A stretch of 64,000 nt of DNA. It comes from Nephrocerus scutellatus (lineage: Eukaryota; Arthropoda; Insecta; Diptera; Pipunculidae). Under the pieces are notes generated by a model. That model saw only the letters and a program-made list of their open reading frames with translations. It was not told the origin of the DNA and did not search any database. The stretch is taken from the NCBI GenBank assembly GCA_947095585.1, contig OX352765.1, forward strand, positions 60,443,623 through 60,507,622. The letters are read 5' to 3'. Numbering within the stretch: the first letter of the stretch is position 1; each line of letters opens with the position of its first letter. A program made the position numbers and the translations under genes. Positions 11,235 through 22,670 of the stretch are shown here, piece by piece.

Positions 11235-12520
11235 CGACAAGATCCGTCACTAACTGAAGTCATAGCCGTTTTTAATGGAGAACGTAAGTCCGAACAAGAA
11301 ACTCAATTAAAACAGATTATATCTTACAGAATCACCAGTTGTATCGCAAAATCGAAAACACCTTAAAATTCGTTGTACCAAGATCCGTAAGATGGAGAAT
11401 TGTTCGTTCATGCCATGATGAGGTAGGCCATGTCGGTCTAGACAAGACAATCCAGCGTATTCAAACACACTTCTGGTTTCCGAAAATTCGAAAATACGTG
11501 AAAGAGTATCTCGCCGCCTGCATTGAGTGCTGCTACTACAAATCTAAAGGCGGGAAACCTGAAGGGTGTCTTCATTACGGAGAAATTGAACCGATTCCAT
11601 TTCGACAAATACACATCGATCACCTCGGTCTATTTATCCGAAGCAAACGGGGAAACATGTATGTTCTTGCAATCTTTGACGCATTCAGCAAGTTTCTCAT
11701 CATAAAGGCTGTCAAAACTACAAAGACGATTCCCATCATCAACACGCTGAATGAAATAACTACCTAATTTGGACTTCCAAAACGCATCATTACCGACAGG
11801 GGCACTGCGTTTACCTCTAAATCGTTCGAACCGTATTGTGAACAGAACAATATTCAGCATATAAAAACAGCTGTGCGTACCCCAAGGGCCAACGGGCAGA
11901 TTGAGAGAGCCAACCACACCATTCTCACATTTGTCCGAACAACGACAAAGGAACCAAAGGATTGGGACCTAAATATACGAAATTTGCAGTGGGTTGTTAA
12001 TTCTCAACGGAATTCGACGTCGGGGTTCAGTCCAAACGAACTCATCTTTGACTTCAAGCTTATCGATGTGGTACAAAATCGTCTTGTCGCCGCTATTCAT
12101 GACGAAGTCTGCTGTAACGAAGATGATTTAATTAGCAATAAAAGTGCTAAAGCCGCTGAAAATATATCCGAGAGTCGTGAAAAATTAAAACAACGTTTTG
12201 ATATGAAACACGCCGAAACAACATTGTATGCTGAGGGTGACTTAGTGGTAATATCAAACGAACCATCATCTACCGGGGAATCACGAAAACTTGAGCCCAA
12301 GCATAGGGGCCCTTTTCGAGTTTCCAAAGTCTTGGGTAATGACCGATTCCTGATCGAAGATATTCCTGGGATGCAAATTACTCAGAAAAAATTTTGTTCC
12401 GTATACGCCACCGACAAAATCAAACCGTGGTGTTATCATTCGCCTGACCTGGATGAAGGTGAAGAGCAAGAGACTGGTGAAGACGAGGACGACTTCGGAG
12501 TAGGATTGGCCGAGCTGTGA
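11235..12520 (+). pseudogene. pol: gypsy element A integrase
   Basis: DDE integrase with zinc N-terminus (CHDEVGHVGLDKT; CIECC), first catalytic Asp in IHIDHLG, second in IITDRGTAF (after an in-frame TAA near 11764) and the Glu region at RANGQIERANHT. A C-terminal GD-L-V and KHRGPFRVSKV module follows. The frame ends GLAEL at a TGA overlapping the 3' LTR start, a common arrangement in this gypsy group. Role: insertion of element DNA. Confidence 0.88.
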
Positions 12521-12822
12521 CGTGTTCATTGCATCTTTTCCTTGATATTAATGTTCAACAGCTATCTCTTTTCTTCATCATTCTTCATCATCATTTGTCT
12601 TAATATATATATTTTCAATAAACCGAATAACTCTGAGAAGAGAGTGCAGTTGATTTGTGACTGTAAACCGGAATAGACGTTGAAAATAAAACGTAATTTA
12701 ATTTGTTTAAAGAGTATTCTTTGTTTCTTTCAGAATAGTTATCCTGACAATTATTGGAAAATAAAACGTTAATTAATTTTGTTTAAAGAGTATTCTTTGT
12801 TTTTTGTATAGTTATCCTCACA
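12516..12822 (+). repeat. 3' LTR of gypsy element A
   Basis: 307 bp bounded by TGTGA and TCACA, starting inside the last integrase codons. It contains two copies of a unit of about 75 bp (GGAAAATAAAACGT through TAGTTATCCT) at about 12676-12822. No partner LTR is in the window, so boundaries rest on the inverted ends and the position. Confidence 0.65.
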
Positions 12823-12844
12823 GTAGAAACCTTTAAACTTCATT

Positions 12845-13010
12845 ACAACATTACAACGATTTTTACGAAATCCTTACTGCACATCGGATAAACGAACATT
12901 CGAATCCAGATAGCTCATTAGTCTGAAATTAACGATAGATTCCATTACCTTCGATAGAACCGACAACAAAGCAATAGGACGGTAGTTCTACGTCTAACGG
13001 TTTCCGTTAC
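12845..13010 (-). pseudogene. non-LTR retrotransposon RT fragment
   Basis: The minus strand encodes NYRPIALLSVLSKVMESIVN followed by a YL and LSD-Q-GF-like segment, the classic RT fingers region of Jockey/CR1-type LINEs. It is only about 50 codons with stops. No neighbouring part of the same LINE is joined to it. Confidence 0.75.
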
Positions 13011-13029
13011 CAGAATCACGAGTAGACGA

Positions 13030-13245
13030 CATCACCTCGAAAAAAGCAACCCATAAAAATTTAAATTTTATGTGTAAATTCTCGAATAGGAGATACATAT
13101 GTGCAAAGTTTGAACCGGGTAAATTTGGAAACTATTAATATTACAAACATTACTTCAAAATTTTTACAAAAACTGTTGTCACCGGAGATACACATGTGTA
13201 TCTGATCACTTCCAAATTTCAAAAGTAAGTGTTGTCATCAGATAT
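13030..13245 (+). repeat. Helitron-like non-autonomous repeat, left piece
   Basis: Shares with 16170-16215 the motif AACCCATAAAAATT and a following TGTAAATTC, and carries the ACACATGTGTA-type palindrome found in other copies. It seems to be separated from its right part (13640-13826) by a LINE fragment. Classification rests on linked copies that end in Helitron-type CTAG. Confidence 0.45.
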
Positions 13246-13254
13246 ATCATCATA

Positions 13255-13560
13255 TTTAGCTAGACAATCGGGGCCCGGTCCTGGCCTCCCGCAAATAGTC
13301 TCTCCACCGGTCCCGATTTCGAGCCGATGTCATCCCGTTTGGCATCCCTAAACTCTGGGCGTCCTGGTCTACGCCATCCATAGGCTTGGCCGGCCTCGCT
13401 GTCGTGTTCCATATAACCTGGCGCAAACGACTTTCCTAGCAGGATCCTCTTCGCACATGTGAGCTATGTGTCCTGCCCATTAGAGCCTACCGAGCTTAAT
13501 TCTCTTCACGATGTCGACATCACGGTAACACTCGTAGTTCTCATCATTATAGTCTCCAGA
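13255..13560 (-). pseudogene. LINE RT C-terminal fragment
   Basis: The minus strand encodes VKRIKLGRL-WAGHIAHM, then RQRGRPSL-WM, then SARNRDRWRDYLREAR in adjacent frames. This succession (RLRWAGH, GRP-W-D, AxDRxxWR) is the standard C-terminal tail of endonuclease-type LINE reverse transcriptases. Stops and frameshifts are present. It has been inserted into or lies against Helitron-like sequence on both sides. Confidence 0.75.
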
Positions 13561-13562
13561 AT

Positions 13563-13636
13563 CGTCCTTCCTCACATTCTTCCTTCGTCCGAGAGAAAAT
13601 TCATACGAAGGAACGTAAGTGAGGAAGGACGAATGC
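13563..13636. repeat. imperfect hairpin of about 27-bp arms
   Basis: The arm beginning CGTCCTTCCTCAC near 13566 and its complement ending GTGAGGAAGGACG near 13631 flank a loop of about 15 bases. It lies at the edge of the LINE fragment. It could be a tiny inverted-repeat element or a relic of two opposed insertions. Confidence 0.5.
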
Positions 13637-13639
13637 TTA

Positions 13640-13826
13640 TAAAATTTTAAGAAATTCGGGTAATTTATTTGTATAGAAAGGGTTGTCATAGGAAATACAC
13701 ATGTGTAAACAGTTTGAATAAAATCGGGCTTCAGGAAGTGGGTTAAAAATTGATCACAAGATTTGCTGTGCCCGCCCACCAGCCAGCCAGCCGGCACGGG
13801 CACGCGAAGTTAATATAGAGAATTTA
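13640..13826 (+). repeat. Helitron-like repeat, right piece
   Basis: Closely matches 16525-16660: GTTGTCATAGGAAATACACA, AATAAAATCGGGC, TTGATCACAAGATTTG and a CCAGCCAGCCAGCC run, ending GTTAATATAGAGAATTT. No coding potential; the antisense frame across it is not a gene. Confidence 0.55.
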
Positions 13827-14039
13827 ATAGTCGTATACAATTTATAAATTTTTGATGATGAAAAACTTAATTAATTATTTTTGCATATTCTCACTGCGCT
13901 CTTATATCGGACGTTTACGTTTTATACCCTAGCAGTAGTCGAATTTAAGGTCTCTGCCCAACATCTCCCTCTTTATTCACAGACGTAGTCTGCTAAGCAA
14001 TCTGGGGGTTTTCGCTGTCGTTGTGGTCGCGTATCCACA
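13827..14039 (-). repeat. minus-strand gypsy LTR remnant
   Basis: Lies just downstream, on the minus strand, of the integrase remnant at 14155-15302. A candidate LTR start TGTGGATACG is at 14039 on the minus strand. The segment 13824-13960 is related to 26064-26205 (TTTAATAGTCGTATA and a later GGTATAAAAC on the minus strand), which lies in a better-defined LTR. Confidence 0.5.
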
Positions 14040-14154
14040 GGATTGTTCAGTAGTGATCCACCTACTGGAGATGATGATCGAGATAGGCTTTGTAGCGAAT
14101 CCTGAAATCCTAAATCCTATGTCTCTTCATCAATTGTTGAATCCGGTTTGGATT

Positions 14155-15302
14155 TCAGAAATAGATCGAATGAAAATTCTCGGATTCGGTGTGATTATTC
14201 TCGGTGTAGCGACATCTTAACTGGTTGATCGAATACCACAACGTGCGATTCGTGTCAAAAGAACGTACTAAATATATCACACGACCAATTTTTTTTCCGA
14301 TTATAGCTATTTTCCAAAACTGTTCATTGCGGTGATGTATTTTTGCGTAGACCATATCGCCTGGACAGAAACCAAATCGGGCTCCATGGTGGCGGTTGAT
14401 ATGCTGCTCTCGTTGAATAACGCAATCCCTGTCGTGTTCTGGAGTAGGTTTCAACAAGTCGAGCTCCAATCGAATTGTTCGACTCAGGAACAGTTCTGCT
14501 GGTAGCATAGTTTGTTGTACATTTTGGTTTGGTGTTGATCGTTGTGCATAGAGCAATTTGTACTTTCTTATTTTTCCTCTCCCCCTTCGCCTTTTTTGTT
14601 GCTCTCTTTAGTGTGTAAACAAATCCTTCAGCTCGCCCGTCTGATATTGGATAATAGAGCGGCGTTTAGATGTGATTAATTCCTCGAACAAGAAGAAATT
14701 ACTGAATTGATTGCTGGCGAATTGAGTGTTCGTTACCAATGTTTCCGGGTTCCCATAATGTGAGAATAATTCGCCCAATATTTCTATGCAAGTCGTTGAC
14801 GTGATCTTATTACGTTCGTGCACTTCGGGAAACAATGAATTGGAATCAATAGGAACCAGTTACCAGACCACATAAGGCCACATACGCTCGAGCGAGTATT
14901 GTCATCGCTTTGGTGCCCAAAAATGCCTTGTGCAATTGACGTAATATCAGTTTTCGGTATCTTCGTGGAGTGACGTTTCTGTCTCAAAACATAATACAAC
15001 CTGATAAAAAAGACAATGATTCACCACGATTGTAAAACAGCGCCAGTTCATTGTCGCCTTGAATTTCCGCTTTCAAGTTTGTCCTTCAGATTACAAATAC
15101 TGAACGATTGATGTAAGACAAGCTTTGTTTCAGTTTTGATAATTTTCTGAGTGATGGGTAAAACTTTAATGATTCCCCCGATTTGATCGGTTATTTCTTC
15201 TTCGAGGCGGAGACAATCAGTCACGTAATCTTCATCTTCAATTCGAGTTGCGGCGATGAGCTGTGATAGAATATCACCTGTTTCAAAATCATATGTCGAC
15301 AT
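14155..15302 (-). pseudogene. pol: degenerate gypsy pol: RNase H-integrase linker and integrase
   Basis: Three minus-strand blocks in order. 15302-15048 has SQLIAATRIEDEDYV and KVLPITQKII, the linker after RNase H. 14999-14608 is broken integrase with FPEVHER and ETLVTNTQFASNQF, where the second catalytic Asp is replaced (VTN for VTD). 14556-14155 is the integrase C-terminus with GDMVYAKIH, IIGKKIGRVIYLV and a final NQLRCRY. Many stops. The protease and RT parts are absent from the adjoining sequence. Confidence 0.75.
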
Positions 15303-15578
15303 GCATGCATTTTCACTTGACCGTAATTTTCCTCAGCTTTCGTTGTAGTTCAGTTCGTAGTTCACGACGCGTGCGAAATCATTTTCTCCTTTCCGTCTGA
15401 ATATACATGAGAAATTGATGCTCCGATTCCCGTTATAATAGTTTTTGCTGGTAGACACTCGTCGGACCTTGGGTTCGTTTCTCGTCGGTGCGTTACAAAT
15501 TAAAAAATTTTATTTTCCTTTTTTTTATTTTTACTTTAAAAATATATTCCTACTTTATAATAATATATAGGATACTTA
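15303..15578. other. no gene seen; unassigned sequence
   Basis: Contains a TTCAGTTCGTAGTTCACGAC-type stretch and then T-rich DNA before a Helitron-type start. No domain, repeat partner or RNA gene recognised. Confidence 0.4.
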
Positions 15579-15579
15579 A

Positions 15580-16046
15580 TCTATATATATAAAAATGGAT
15601 CATGGTTTGTTCGGATGCTTAAAACTTGAAAACGGCTTGACCAAATTTTATACTTCCTTCTGCGAGTTTGTTCGTAATTGCTACGCGAAGGTTTCTGAGT
15701 TGATTCAGCCCCGCTAGGTGGCGCTGGTATCGTTTTTTTCTGGAAATTCTTATTTATGGAAAGATTTGGCTCAAATTCACACCATATAATATTTAAATAA
15801 AAAGAAAGTCGTTGACAAAATTTGGACCCGATAGGTAGCGCTGGGCTGTTTTCCCTGTATATAATCTTCATATAAAGAATATTCGAACAAGTGTAAATTT
15901 TTTGCCTGTATAAGTGTCGATTCTATAGTTTTCTGGATTGGTGAGTTGGTTAGTTATTGGGGTGTAATTTGGCGTGGCGTCAGTTTGCGAGAGGTCAGTG
16001 GGCGGGGGTCAGTGGGCGGGTAGCAAAGCGCCCGGGAACAGCGAGA
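15580..16046 (+). mobile_element. short non-autonomous Helitron-type element
   Basis: Starts A|TCTATATATATAAAAAT, the usual TC-containing Helitron left end in insects, and ends in AAAGCGCCCGGGAACAGCGAG, a variant of the Helitron right end (hairpin then CTAG). It holds the GTGGGCGGG repeat found in the copies below. No Rep-helicase coding sequence is present. Confidence 0.6.
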
Positions 16047-16048
16047 AA

Positions 16049-17151
16049 TCTATTATATAAAAATCTCGTGTCACGGTGTTTGAGGCTCAACTACTCCGAA
16101 ACGGCTCGACCGATTGTTATGAAATTTTTTATGTCTATTTAGTAGAAATGAGAATAGGTTTTAAAGTGAAAAAAAAACAACCCATAAAAATTAAAATTTT
16201 TCTTGTAAATTCCCTAACCGGGATACACACACACACACACACACTGCGTGCTCGTTTTGTGGCAAAATCATTCACCAAATGACGCAGCGACAGCGAACAG
16301 CGCTGCTCACAAAGCACAGAGCTCAGAATTTGCCGTGATCTGATGCGATATAGCGATATTTAAAAATTGTATATTGGGGTCCCCAAGAGGCCGATCGCTC
16401 CAAATTTTTACAAAAAGTGTTTTCCATCGAAGACACACATGTGTACAAAATTTAAAGAAAATCCGGTAAATTTTGTAAAATATTTGTATGGGAGCCCCCC
16501 GACCCCGCGGCCGAGGGGCCTCAAATTTTAATAGAAAGTGTTGTCTTGGGAGATATACATGTTCATATTCAATAAAATCGGGCTGTAGGAAGTGAAATTG
16601 ATCACAAGATTTGGCCAGCCAGCCAGCCAGCCACGGGCAAGTGGAGTTAATACAGAGAATTTAAAAAAAATACCGCTAGGTGAAAAAAAAAAACAAAAAA
16701 AATTTTTGAGAACGACTGGACTGATTTGGCTACAGTCCGAACATTGTTTTTGTGGTAGTATTTATGGAACGATTTGGCTCAAATTCACACCATATAATAT
16801 TTAAATAAAAAGAAAGTCGTTGACAAAATTTGGACCGTGGGCGTGGCGTCAGTGGGCTGGAGGTCAGTGGGCGGTGGTCAGCGGGATGGGGCAGCCAGGA
16901 AACGCGGGTGTAAGTGGGCGTGGCGTCAGTGGGCGGGGGTCAGTGGGATGGGGCAGCCGGGAAACGCGGGTGTAAGTGGGCGTGGCGTCAGTGGGTGTGA
17001 GGTCAGTGGGTCAGTGTGTATGAGGTCAATGGGTGGGTGGTCAGTGGACGGGAGGTCACGGGAGGTCAGTGGGATAGGGCAGCCGGGAAAAGGTGGGTGT
17101 AAGTGGGCGTGGCGTCAGTGGGCGGGTAGCAAAGCGCCCGGGAACAGCTAG
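16049..17151 (+). mobile_element. non-autonomous Helitron-type element
   Basis: Starts TCTATTATATAAAAATCTCG and ends GCGCCCGGGAACAGCTAG|T, with the CTAG terminus and a GC hairpin as in Helitrons. Inside are a CA microsatellite (16225-16244), a CCAGCCAGCCAGCC run and the GTGGGCGTGGCGTCAGTGG minisatellite (16837-17130). Its right two thirds are repeated at 18177-18804 by the tandem duplication. Confidence 0.6.
16837..17130 (+). repeat. GTGGGCG-rich minisatellite inside Helitron (again at 18490-18783)
   Basis: Irregular units of about 60-65 bp, each containing GTGGGCGTGGCGTCAGTGGG and GATGGGGCAGCCGGGAAA. The open frame of 104 codons across it encodes only Gly/Trp/Ser-rich repeats and is a product of the repeat, not a gene. 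Confidence 0.75.
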
Positions 17152-18176
17152 TAATAATAATAATGATATTGATAATAATACGCTAAATAAAGGTTGGTCG
17201 GTAGGTCGGAGTATCGGGTTCGTAGCAGAGTACCGTCACTGGCCTCGCAATCAGCCTCACTACCTCCTTAATAAGGCAAGTGTAGTATTTGCTGTTCTGA
17301 CTACTGCAGCTAGCAGCTATCCAACAAAAAAATTCAAACTTTGGATGCCACTCCTTTAAAAAGGGGGCGTCTAAACAAAACAAGATAGCGGTTTTCGAGG
17401 TCTGTTCAATGAGGGCTTCCAGAGGAGAGGTCTTTTAGATCCCTAACTCTTTCCGGGCTATAATGTATTTTGTTATATAATTTATATATAATGTTGCTCT
17501 TCCACTGTCGAGGGAAGAAAGGCACTTTTATTACCTTTCCTTTACCAAACCAAACACCAAATAAAACTCCTATCTAAATATAAATTAATTGCGCGCATAA
17601 TATTTTACTGTGTTTCCATACTTTTCAAACACGCCTCTTAAGTCTTAAAAGGAAAAACTCATTTGTGAATATAAACAAATTGAGCGAGGGAATCAAATCA
17701 TCTCTTTTTGTATGGAAAAACACAATTATAATAAAATATAAACTTATCCACCTTCCGTTAAAATAAATTAAGCCACGCCCATAAAAATGCTATGGCTGTT
17801 ATTACATATTATACCCATATTTAGGCACACACATTTTTAAATACGCCCTTTTTTTACCTTTTTTTTACTATGGAAAAGTTAGTTTTTTGACCTTACCTTT
17901 GGCAAGGGTTGTTCGATTGGCCCAATTTTTTTTAGTGCGGAAGTCATTTTTAGCACCAATTCAAGTTTTCAAGGTCTGCTCAATGAGGGATTTCAAGCGA
18001 GGGGTCTCTGGAAAAACTAACCCTTTCCGGGCTATACTGTGTTTTAGCTATGGTCGCTTTAACCATTATATTTCGGGTGTGTCGCTGAATATGGTTTGAA
18101 ATTTGTTTTGCTTATATCTATATCTATATATATAAAATAGAGGATTTATTTATATATATATAAATAAATTTATATA
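17152..18176. repeat. unclassified interspersed repeat (also 18805-19829)
   Basis: No gene. Two diverged copies of a motif (GGTCTGTTCAATGAGGG, then CCCTAACTCTTTCCGGGCTATA) occur near 17398-17470 and 17973-18045; a weaker third relative lies near 27200-27290. The small frames here have no domain. The block ends in a TA microsatellite. Confidence 0.5.
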
Positions 18177-19829
18177 AAATTTTAATAGAAAGTGTTGTCT
18201 TGGGAGATATACATGTTCATATTCAATAAAATCGGGCTGTAGGAAGTGAAATTGATCACAAGATTTGGCCAGCCAGCCAGCCAGCCACGGGCAAGTGGAG
18301 TTAATACAGAGAATTTAAAAAAAATACCGCTAGGTGAAAAAAAAAACAAAAAAAATTTTTGAGAACGACTGGACTGATTTGGCTACAGTCCGAACATTGT
18401 TTTTGTGGTAGTATTTATGGAACGATTTGGCTCAAATTCACACCATATAATATTTAAATAAAAAGAAAGTCGTTGACAAAATTTGGACCGTGGGCGTGGC
18501 GTCAGTGGGCTGGAGGTCAGTGGGCGGTGGTCAGCGGGATGGGGCAGCCAGGAAACGCGGGTGTAAGTGGGCGTGGCGTCAGTGGGCGGGGGTCAGTGGG
18601 ATGGGGCAGCCGGGAAACGCGGGTGTAAGTGGGCGTGGCGTCAGTGGGTGTGAGGTCAGTGGGTCAGTGTGTATGAGGTCAATGGGTGGGTGGTCAGTGG
18701 ACGGGAGGTCACGGGAGGTCAGTGGGATAGGGCAGCCGGGAAAAGGTGGGTGTAAGTGGGCGTGGCGTCAGTGGGCGGGTAGCAAAGCGCCCGGGAACAG
18801 CTAGTAATAATAATAATGATATTGATAATAATACGCTAAATAAAGGTTGGTCGGTAGGTCGGAGTATCGGGTTCGTAGCAGAGTACCGTCACTGGCCTCG
18901 CAATCAGCCTCACTACCTCCTTAATAAGGCAAGTGTAGTATTTGCTGTTCTGACTACTGCAGCTAGCAGCTATCCAACAAAAAAATTCAAACTTTGGATG
19001 CCACTCCTTTAAAAAGGGGGCGTCTAAACAAAACAAGATAGCGGTTTTCGAGGTCTGTTCAATGAGGGCTTCCAGAGGAGAGGTCTTTTAGATCCCTAAC
19101 TCTTTCCGGGCTATAATGTATTTTGTTATATAATTTATATATAATGTTGCTCTTCCACTGTCGAGGGAAGAAAGGCACTTTTATTACCTTTCCTTTACCA
19201 AACCAAACACCAAATAAAACTCCTATCTAAATATAAATTAATTGCGCGCATAATATTTTACTGTGTTTCCATACTTTTCAAACACGCCTCTTAAGTCTTA
19301 AAAGGAAAAACTCATTTGTGAATATAAACAAATTGAGCGAGGGAATCAAATCATCTCTTTTTGTATGGAAAAACACAATTATAATAAAATATAAACTTAT
19401 CCACCTTCCGTTAAAATAAATTAAGCCACGCCCATAAAAATGCTATGGCTGTTATTACATATTATACCCATATTTAGGCACACACATTTTTAAATACGCC
19501 CTTTTTTTACCTTTTTTTTACTATGGAAAAGTTAGTTTTTTGACCTTACCTTTGGCAAGGGTTGTTCGATTGGCCCAATTTTTTTTAGTGCGGAAGTCAT
19601 TTTTAGCACCAATTCAAGTTTTCAAGGTCTGCTCAATGAGGGATTTCAAGCGAGGGGTCTCTGGAAAAACTAACCCTTTCCGGGCTATACTGTGTTTTAG
19701 CTATGGTCGCTTTAACCATTATATTTCGGGTGTGTCGCTGAATATGGTTTGAAATTTGTTTTGCTTATATCTATATCTATATATATAAAATAGAGGATTT
19801 ATTTATATATATATAAATAAATTTATATA

Positions 19830-20132
19830 TATATATATTTGTGCCTAACTAGCTCTTGAACGCCTTGACCAATTTCAACTAAACTTGGTATACATATTAG
19901 TTATTATGTGGAATCAAACATAGGTGGTGGGGAGTAGCACGTTTTGTGGCTGGGGGAGGCGTGGCAGGCGATTTCAGTGTCGGACCCACCGTTTTCGGTA
20001 TCGCCGAGACGAATAGTGCTGGTAGTACACTCCTTTGGGTGATTTATATTCCCGCAGCGGGGTGGCTGATCGATATTAGTGTTTATTTTATGGTTTTCGT
20101 GGTCGCTTAGTTGAATGGTGATGGTAAGACAG
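19830..20132 (+). repeat. Helitron-like left end leading into minisatellite
   Basis: TATATATATATATTTGTGCC followed by AACTAGCTCTTGAACGCCTTG resembles a Helitron/DINE left end. From about 20060 it enters the repeat unit that continues beyond the hAT insertion (GATATTAGTGT, GGTTTTCGTGGTCGC, GTTGAATGGTGATGG). Confidence 0.5.
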
Positions 20133-20279
20133 CTCTAGGGCAGGGGTCGGCAACCTGCGGCTCTTTGGATGTGAAGCTGCGGCTCTTTAGTTCCATACGC
20201 AAATATTTTATTTTATCAAAAAAAAAAACATTTAAAAATCGTTCTGAATCGAATAACGAGGACTAGGCACCGATTCTAT

Positions 20280-21949
20280 ATCTCAGCCACTTGTACTCGC
20301 TCTTCACCGCACCCCTCCCCGATCTGGCAAGCTTAGCGGTATCACTAGAAATTGCAAAACAAGGAAAACCATTCACAGATGGTGAGTATGTCAAAGATTG
20401 CTTCATACGTGCATCTGAAGAACTGTTTCGTGATTTCAAAAACAAACCAGAAATCTTGAAAAAAATCAAAGATTTGCCACTATCCGCTAAAAGAGTACAA
20501 TCTAGAATAGCTAAAATGTCTTCATATGTAACATATTAGCAGGTGGAAGATATTCAACTTTCTTCTGCCTTCTCACTTGCTATAGATGAGTCTTGCGACA
20601 TAAAGGACACGGCACAAAATGCCCTTTTTGTCAGGTATATGTCTTCCCAAGGTCCAAAAGAAGAACTTCCAGGATTGCTACAGCTCTCAGGACAAACTAG
20701 AGGGGAAGATATAGCGAATGCCTTGCAAAAATGATTGAAGACAATAAGATCGATTTAAATAAAATCGTTGTAATAGCAACTGATTGAGCAAGAAGTATGA
20801 CAGGAAAAAAAATGGGCAACAACGATTCTCCAGAGCAAAATAAACCACGAAATTCTTACGTTTCACTGCATATTTCACCAAGAAGCGCTTTGTGCCCAAA
20901 CATTTCCGGCCGAAATAGTTGAGGTCATGAATTTGGTAATCAAGATTGTTAACAGCATCTTGTCAAAAGCACTCTACCATGGTCAGTTCAAACAATTCTT
21001 TAACGGAGTGGCGACTCAGTATTTTGACCTCCTTCTTCACAATAAAGTGCGATGGCTTTCCAATCGTAAGGTGTTGAAACGTTTTGCTTTGTTCTTGAAT
21101 GAAATAAATACATTCCTAAATGAAAAAAGCATTAAATGGTTGCAAAATTTTTACTTTATGGAGGATACCACCGCGAAATTAAATGATCTGAACTAAAACT
21201 GCAAGGAAAGGTAAACCCAGCCTATGTTTTAGTAGAAGAATTGGTTTGTTTTGAAGAAAAATTAATTCTTTTTGCAGAAGATATTCACATCGGTAAATTA
21301 CTTCATTTTCAATTTCTAAAGCAACATCGCGATAAAACCAGTGCAACTGTTGACACGAATTACTTCAGCACGGTTAAAAAAAAATTAAAGATGAATTTGC
21401 TGACAGATTTGAGCAATTAAAAACAAACAACAAAACCACTTTAGCATTCATAGTAAATCCTCTCAACACAAATAGTAACGAAATCCACATTGAGCAATTT
21501 GGAATTGATACTGGATCTCTAGAAATGCACTTGATCGATTTAAAAAGTAAAGCTTTGTGGAGTGTAAAAAAAAATTAAGTTGAAAAGCAAGTTGGAAGAG
21601 TTGAAGGTCCAAAAAAGTATGTACGTAACGCAACAAAAGAGGACAGCTTTAAAAGAAATGCCGCGAAATGCGGCACTTATATTCGACGCATGGAATAGTC
21701 TTCCAGATTGCTACAAGTGAGGTAAAGAAGTTGTCATTTGGAGTGCTGACTATCTTCGGATCGACATATTCGTACGAGCAAGCGTTCTCTTGCATGAATA
21801 TAATTAAAAGTAAAGTAAGAAGCCAACTAACAAATGAAAATGTAGAGTCGTGTTTGAAACTTAAAACAACAAGTTATGAGCCAAAATTATCCAAACTTTC
21901 TAAAACCATGCAAAGCCAACGCTCCCATAGAATTTGTTTGCTCAAATAA
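20280..21949 (+). pseudogene. hAT transposase, GTF2IRD2-like, inactivated
   Basis: Blocks in several frames: ASLAVSLEIAKQGKPFTDGE and [34 protein letters not shown] (first catalytic Asp region); [50 protein letters not shown]; then the C-terminal hAT dimerisation domain at 21668-21949 (SFGVLTIFGSTYSYEQAFS, MNIIKSKVRSQLTNENVES). The order and wording match the transposase-derived GTF2IRD2/ZBED family. No BED zinc finger is found at the start, so the N-terminus is missing. Multiple stops and shifts. Family role: cut-and-paste transposition. Confidence 0.88.
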
Positions 21950-22032
21950 TTTTTTTTTACTTAAATAATAAGTAATTATCTAATAATGTCATTTATATAT
22001 TATCTAATTTGTTGTGAGAAACGCTACTTATA

Positions 22033-22146
22033 AAGGGTGTTTTTTGGGAGGTTTGTTTTTCCGATAGATGTCGTTTTATTTTATGACAGTTGTTTTGACA
22101 GCTCAGAGTGGCATTTCTACTCAGTATTGTTTGGCAAATCATTATG

Positions 22147-22185
<39 letters not shown>

Positions 22186-22478
22186 ACATTTGTGAAAAAT
22201 AGTCGTGGTAGCCATATGCCAGAAATTGTGTTTAAATGTTAAATGCCAAAAAATTATCTACCAAATAAAAAAAAATTTTGGTCATTTCATAATTTTATAT
22301 GTGTTTTATTCAAAAAAAAAATCGGCAACCTCTTAAAAAAACACGTTATATCTAACGGGTGTTTTTTTAAGAGGTAGTACTGAGGTACTGAGTAGAAATG
22401 CCACTTTGAGCTGTCAAAATAACTGTCATAAAATAAAACGACATCTATCGGAAAAACAAACCTCCCAAAAAAACACCC
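22033..22478. mobile_element. MITE with inverted arms of about 100 bp, in the hAT 3' region
   Basis: Left arm 22033-22140 begins AAGGGTGTTTTTTGGGAGG; the right arm 22385-22478 is its complement (CCTCCCAAAAAAACACCC). TA lies at both outer edges, as in Tc1/mariner-type elements. Between the arms are a run of about 40 A (22145-22183) and a second smaller palindrome (22329-22374, CCTCTTAAAAAAACAC and complement). No transposase frame. Confidence 0.75.
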
Positions 22479-22670
22479 TATATATAAATAAACAGATATT
22501 TTTTCTTATGAATAAATAGATAAGTTTTTTTTATCCAAAAACTTTATTTATGCGAGTACTATTTATTATTGGCAAAAAAAATTTTTGTGGCTCTTTAAAA
22601 ACTTTGAAATTTTGTAAATTGTAATTTTTAACTCTTCCGACTCAAAAGATTGCCAACCCCTGCTCTAGGG

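Larger units (their letters stand above)
16523..19829 (+). repeat. nearly perfect tandem duplication of 1.65 kb
   Basis: 16523-18176 (1654 bp) is repeated as 18177-19829 (1653 bp). The only difference I found is one A in an A-run (11 at 16683, 10 in the second copy). The junction lies in AT-rich microsatellite, ATTTATATA|AAATTTTAATAG. Each copy carries the right part of a Helitron and about 1 kb of unclassified repeat. Such identity means a very recent event or an assembly error. Confidence 0.9.
20141..22662 (+). mobile_element. hAT DNA transposon, GTF2IRD2/ZBED-like
   Basis: 2522 bp with hAT-type inverted ends CAGGGGTCGGCAA and TTGCCAACCCCTG, and an 8-bp target duplication CTCTAGGG at 20133-20140 and 22663-22670. 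Subterminal GCGGCTCTTT repeats are present at the left, and TGGCTCTTT at the right. It carries a broken transposase gene and a nested MITE. It sits inside one unit of a minisatellite, which fixes the insertion point exactly. Confidence 0.92.

Noticed and set aside
16837..17151. 104-codon frame, repeated at 18490-18804
   Set aside because: It translates a GTGGGCG minisatellite inside a Helitron copy; low complexity and no domain. The second copy is due to the tandem duplication.
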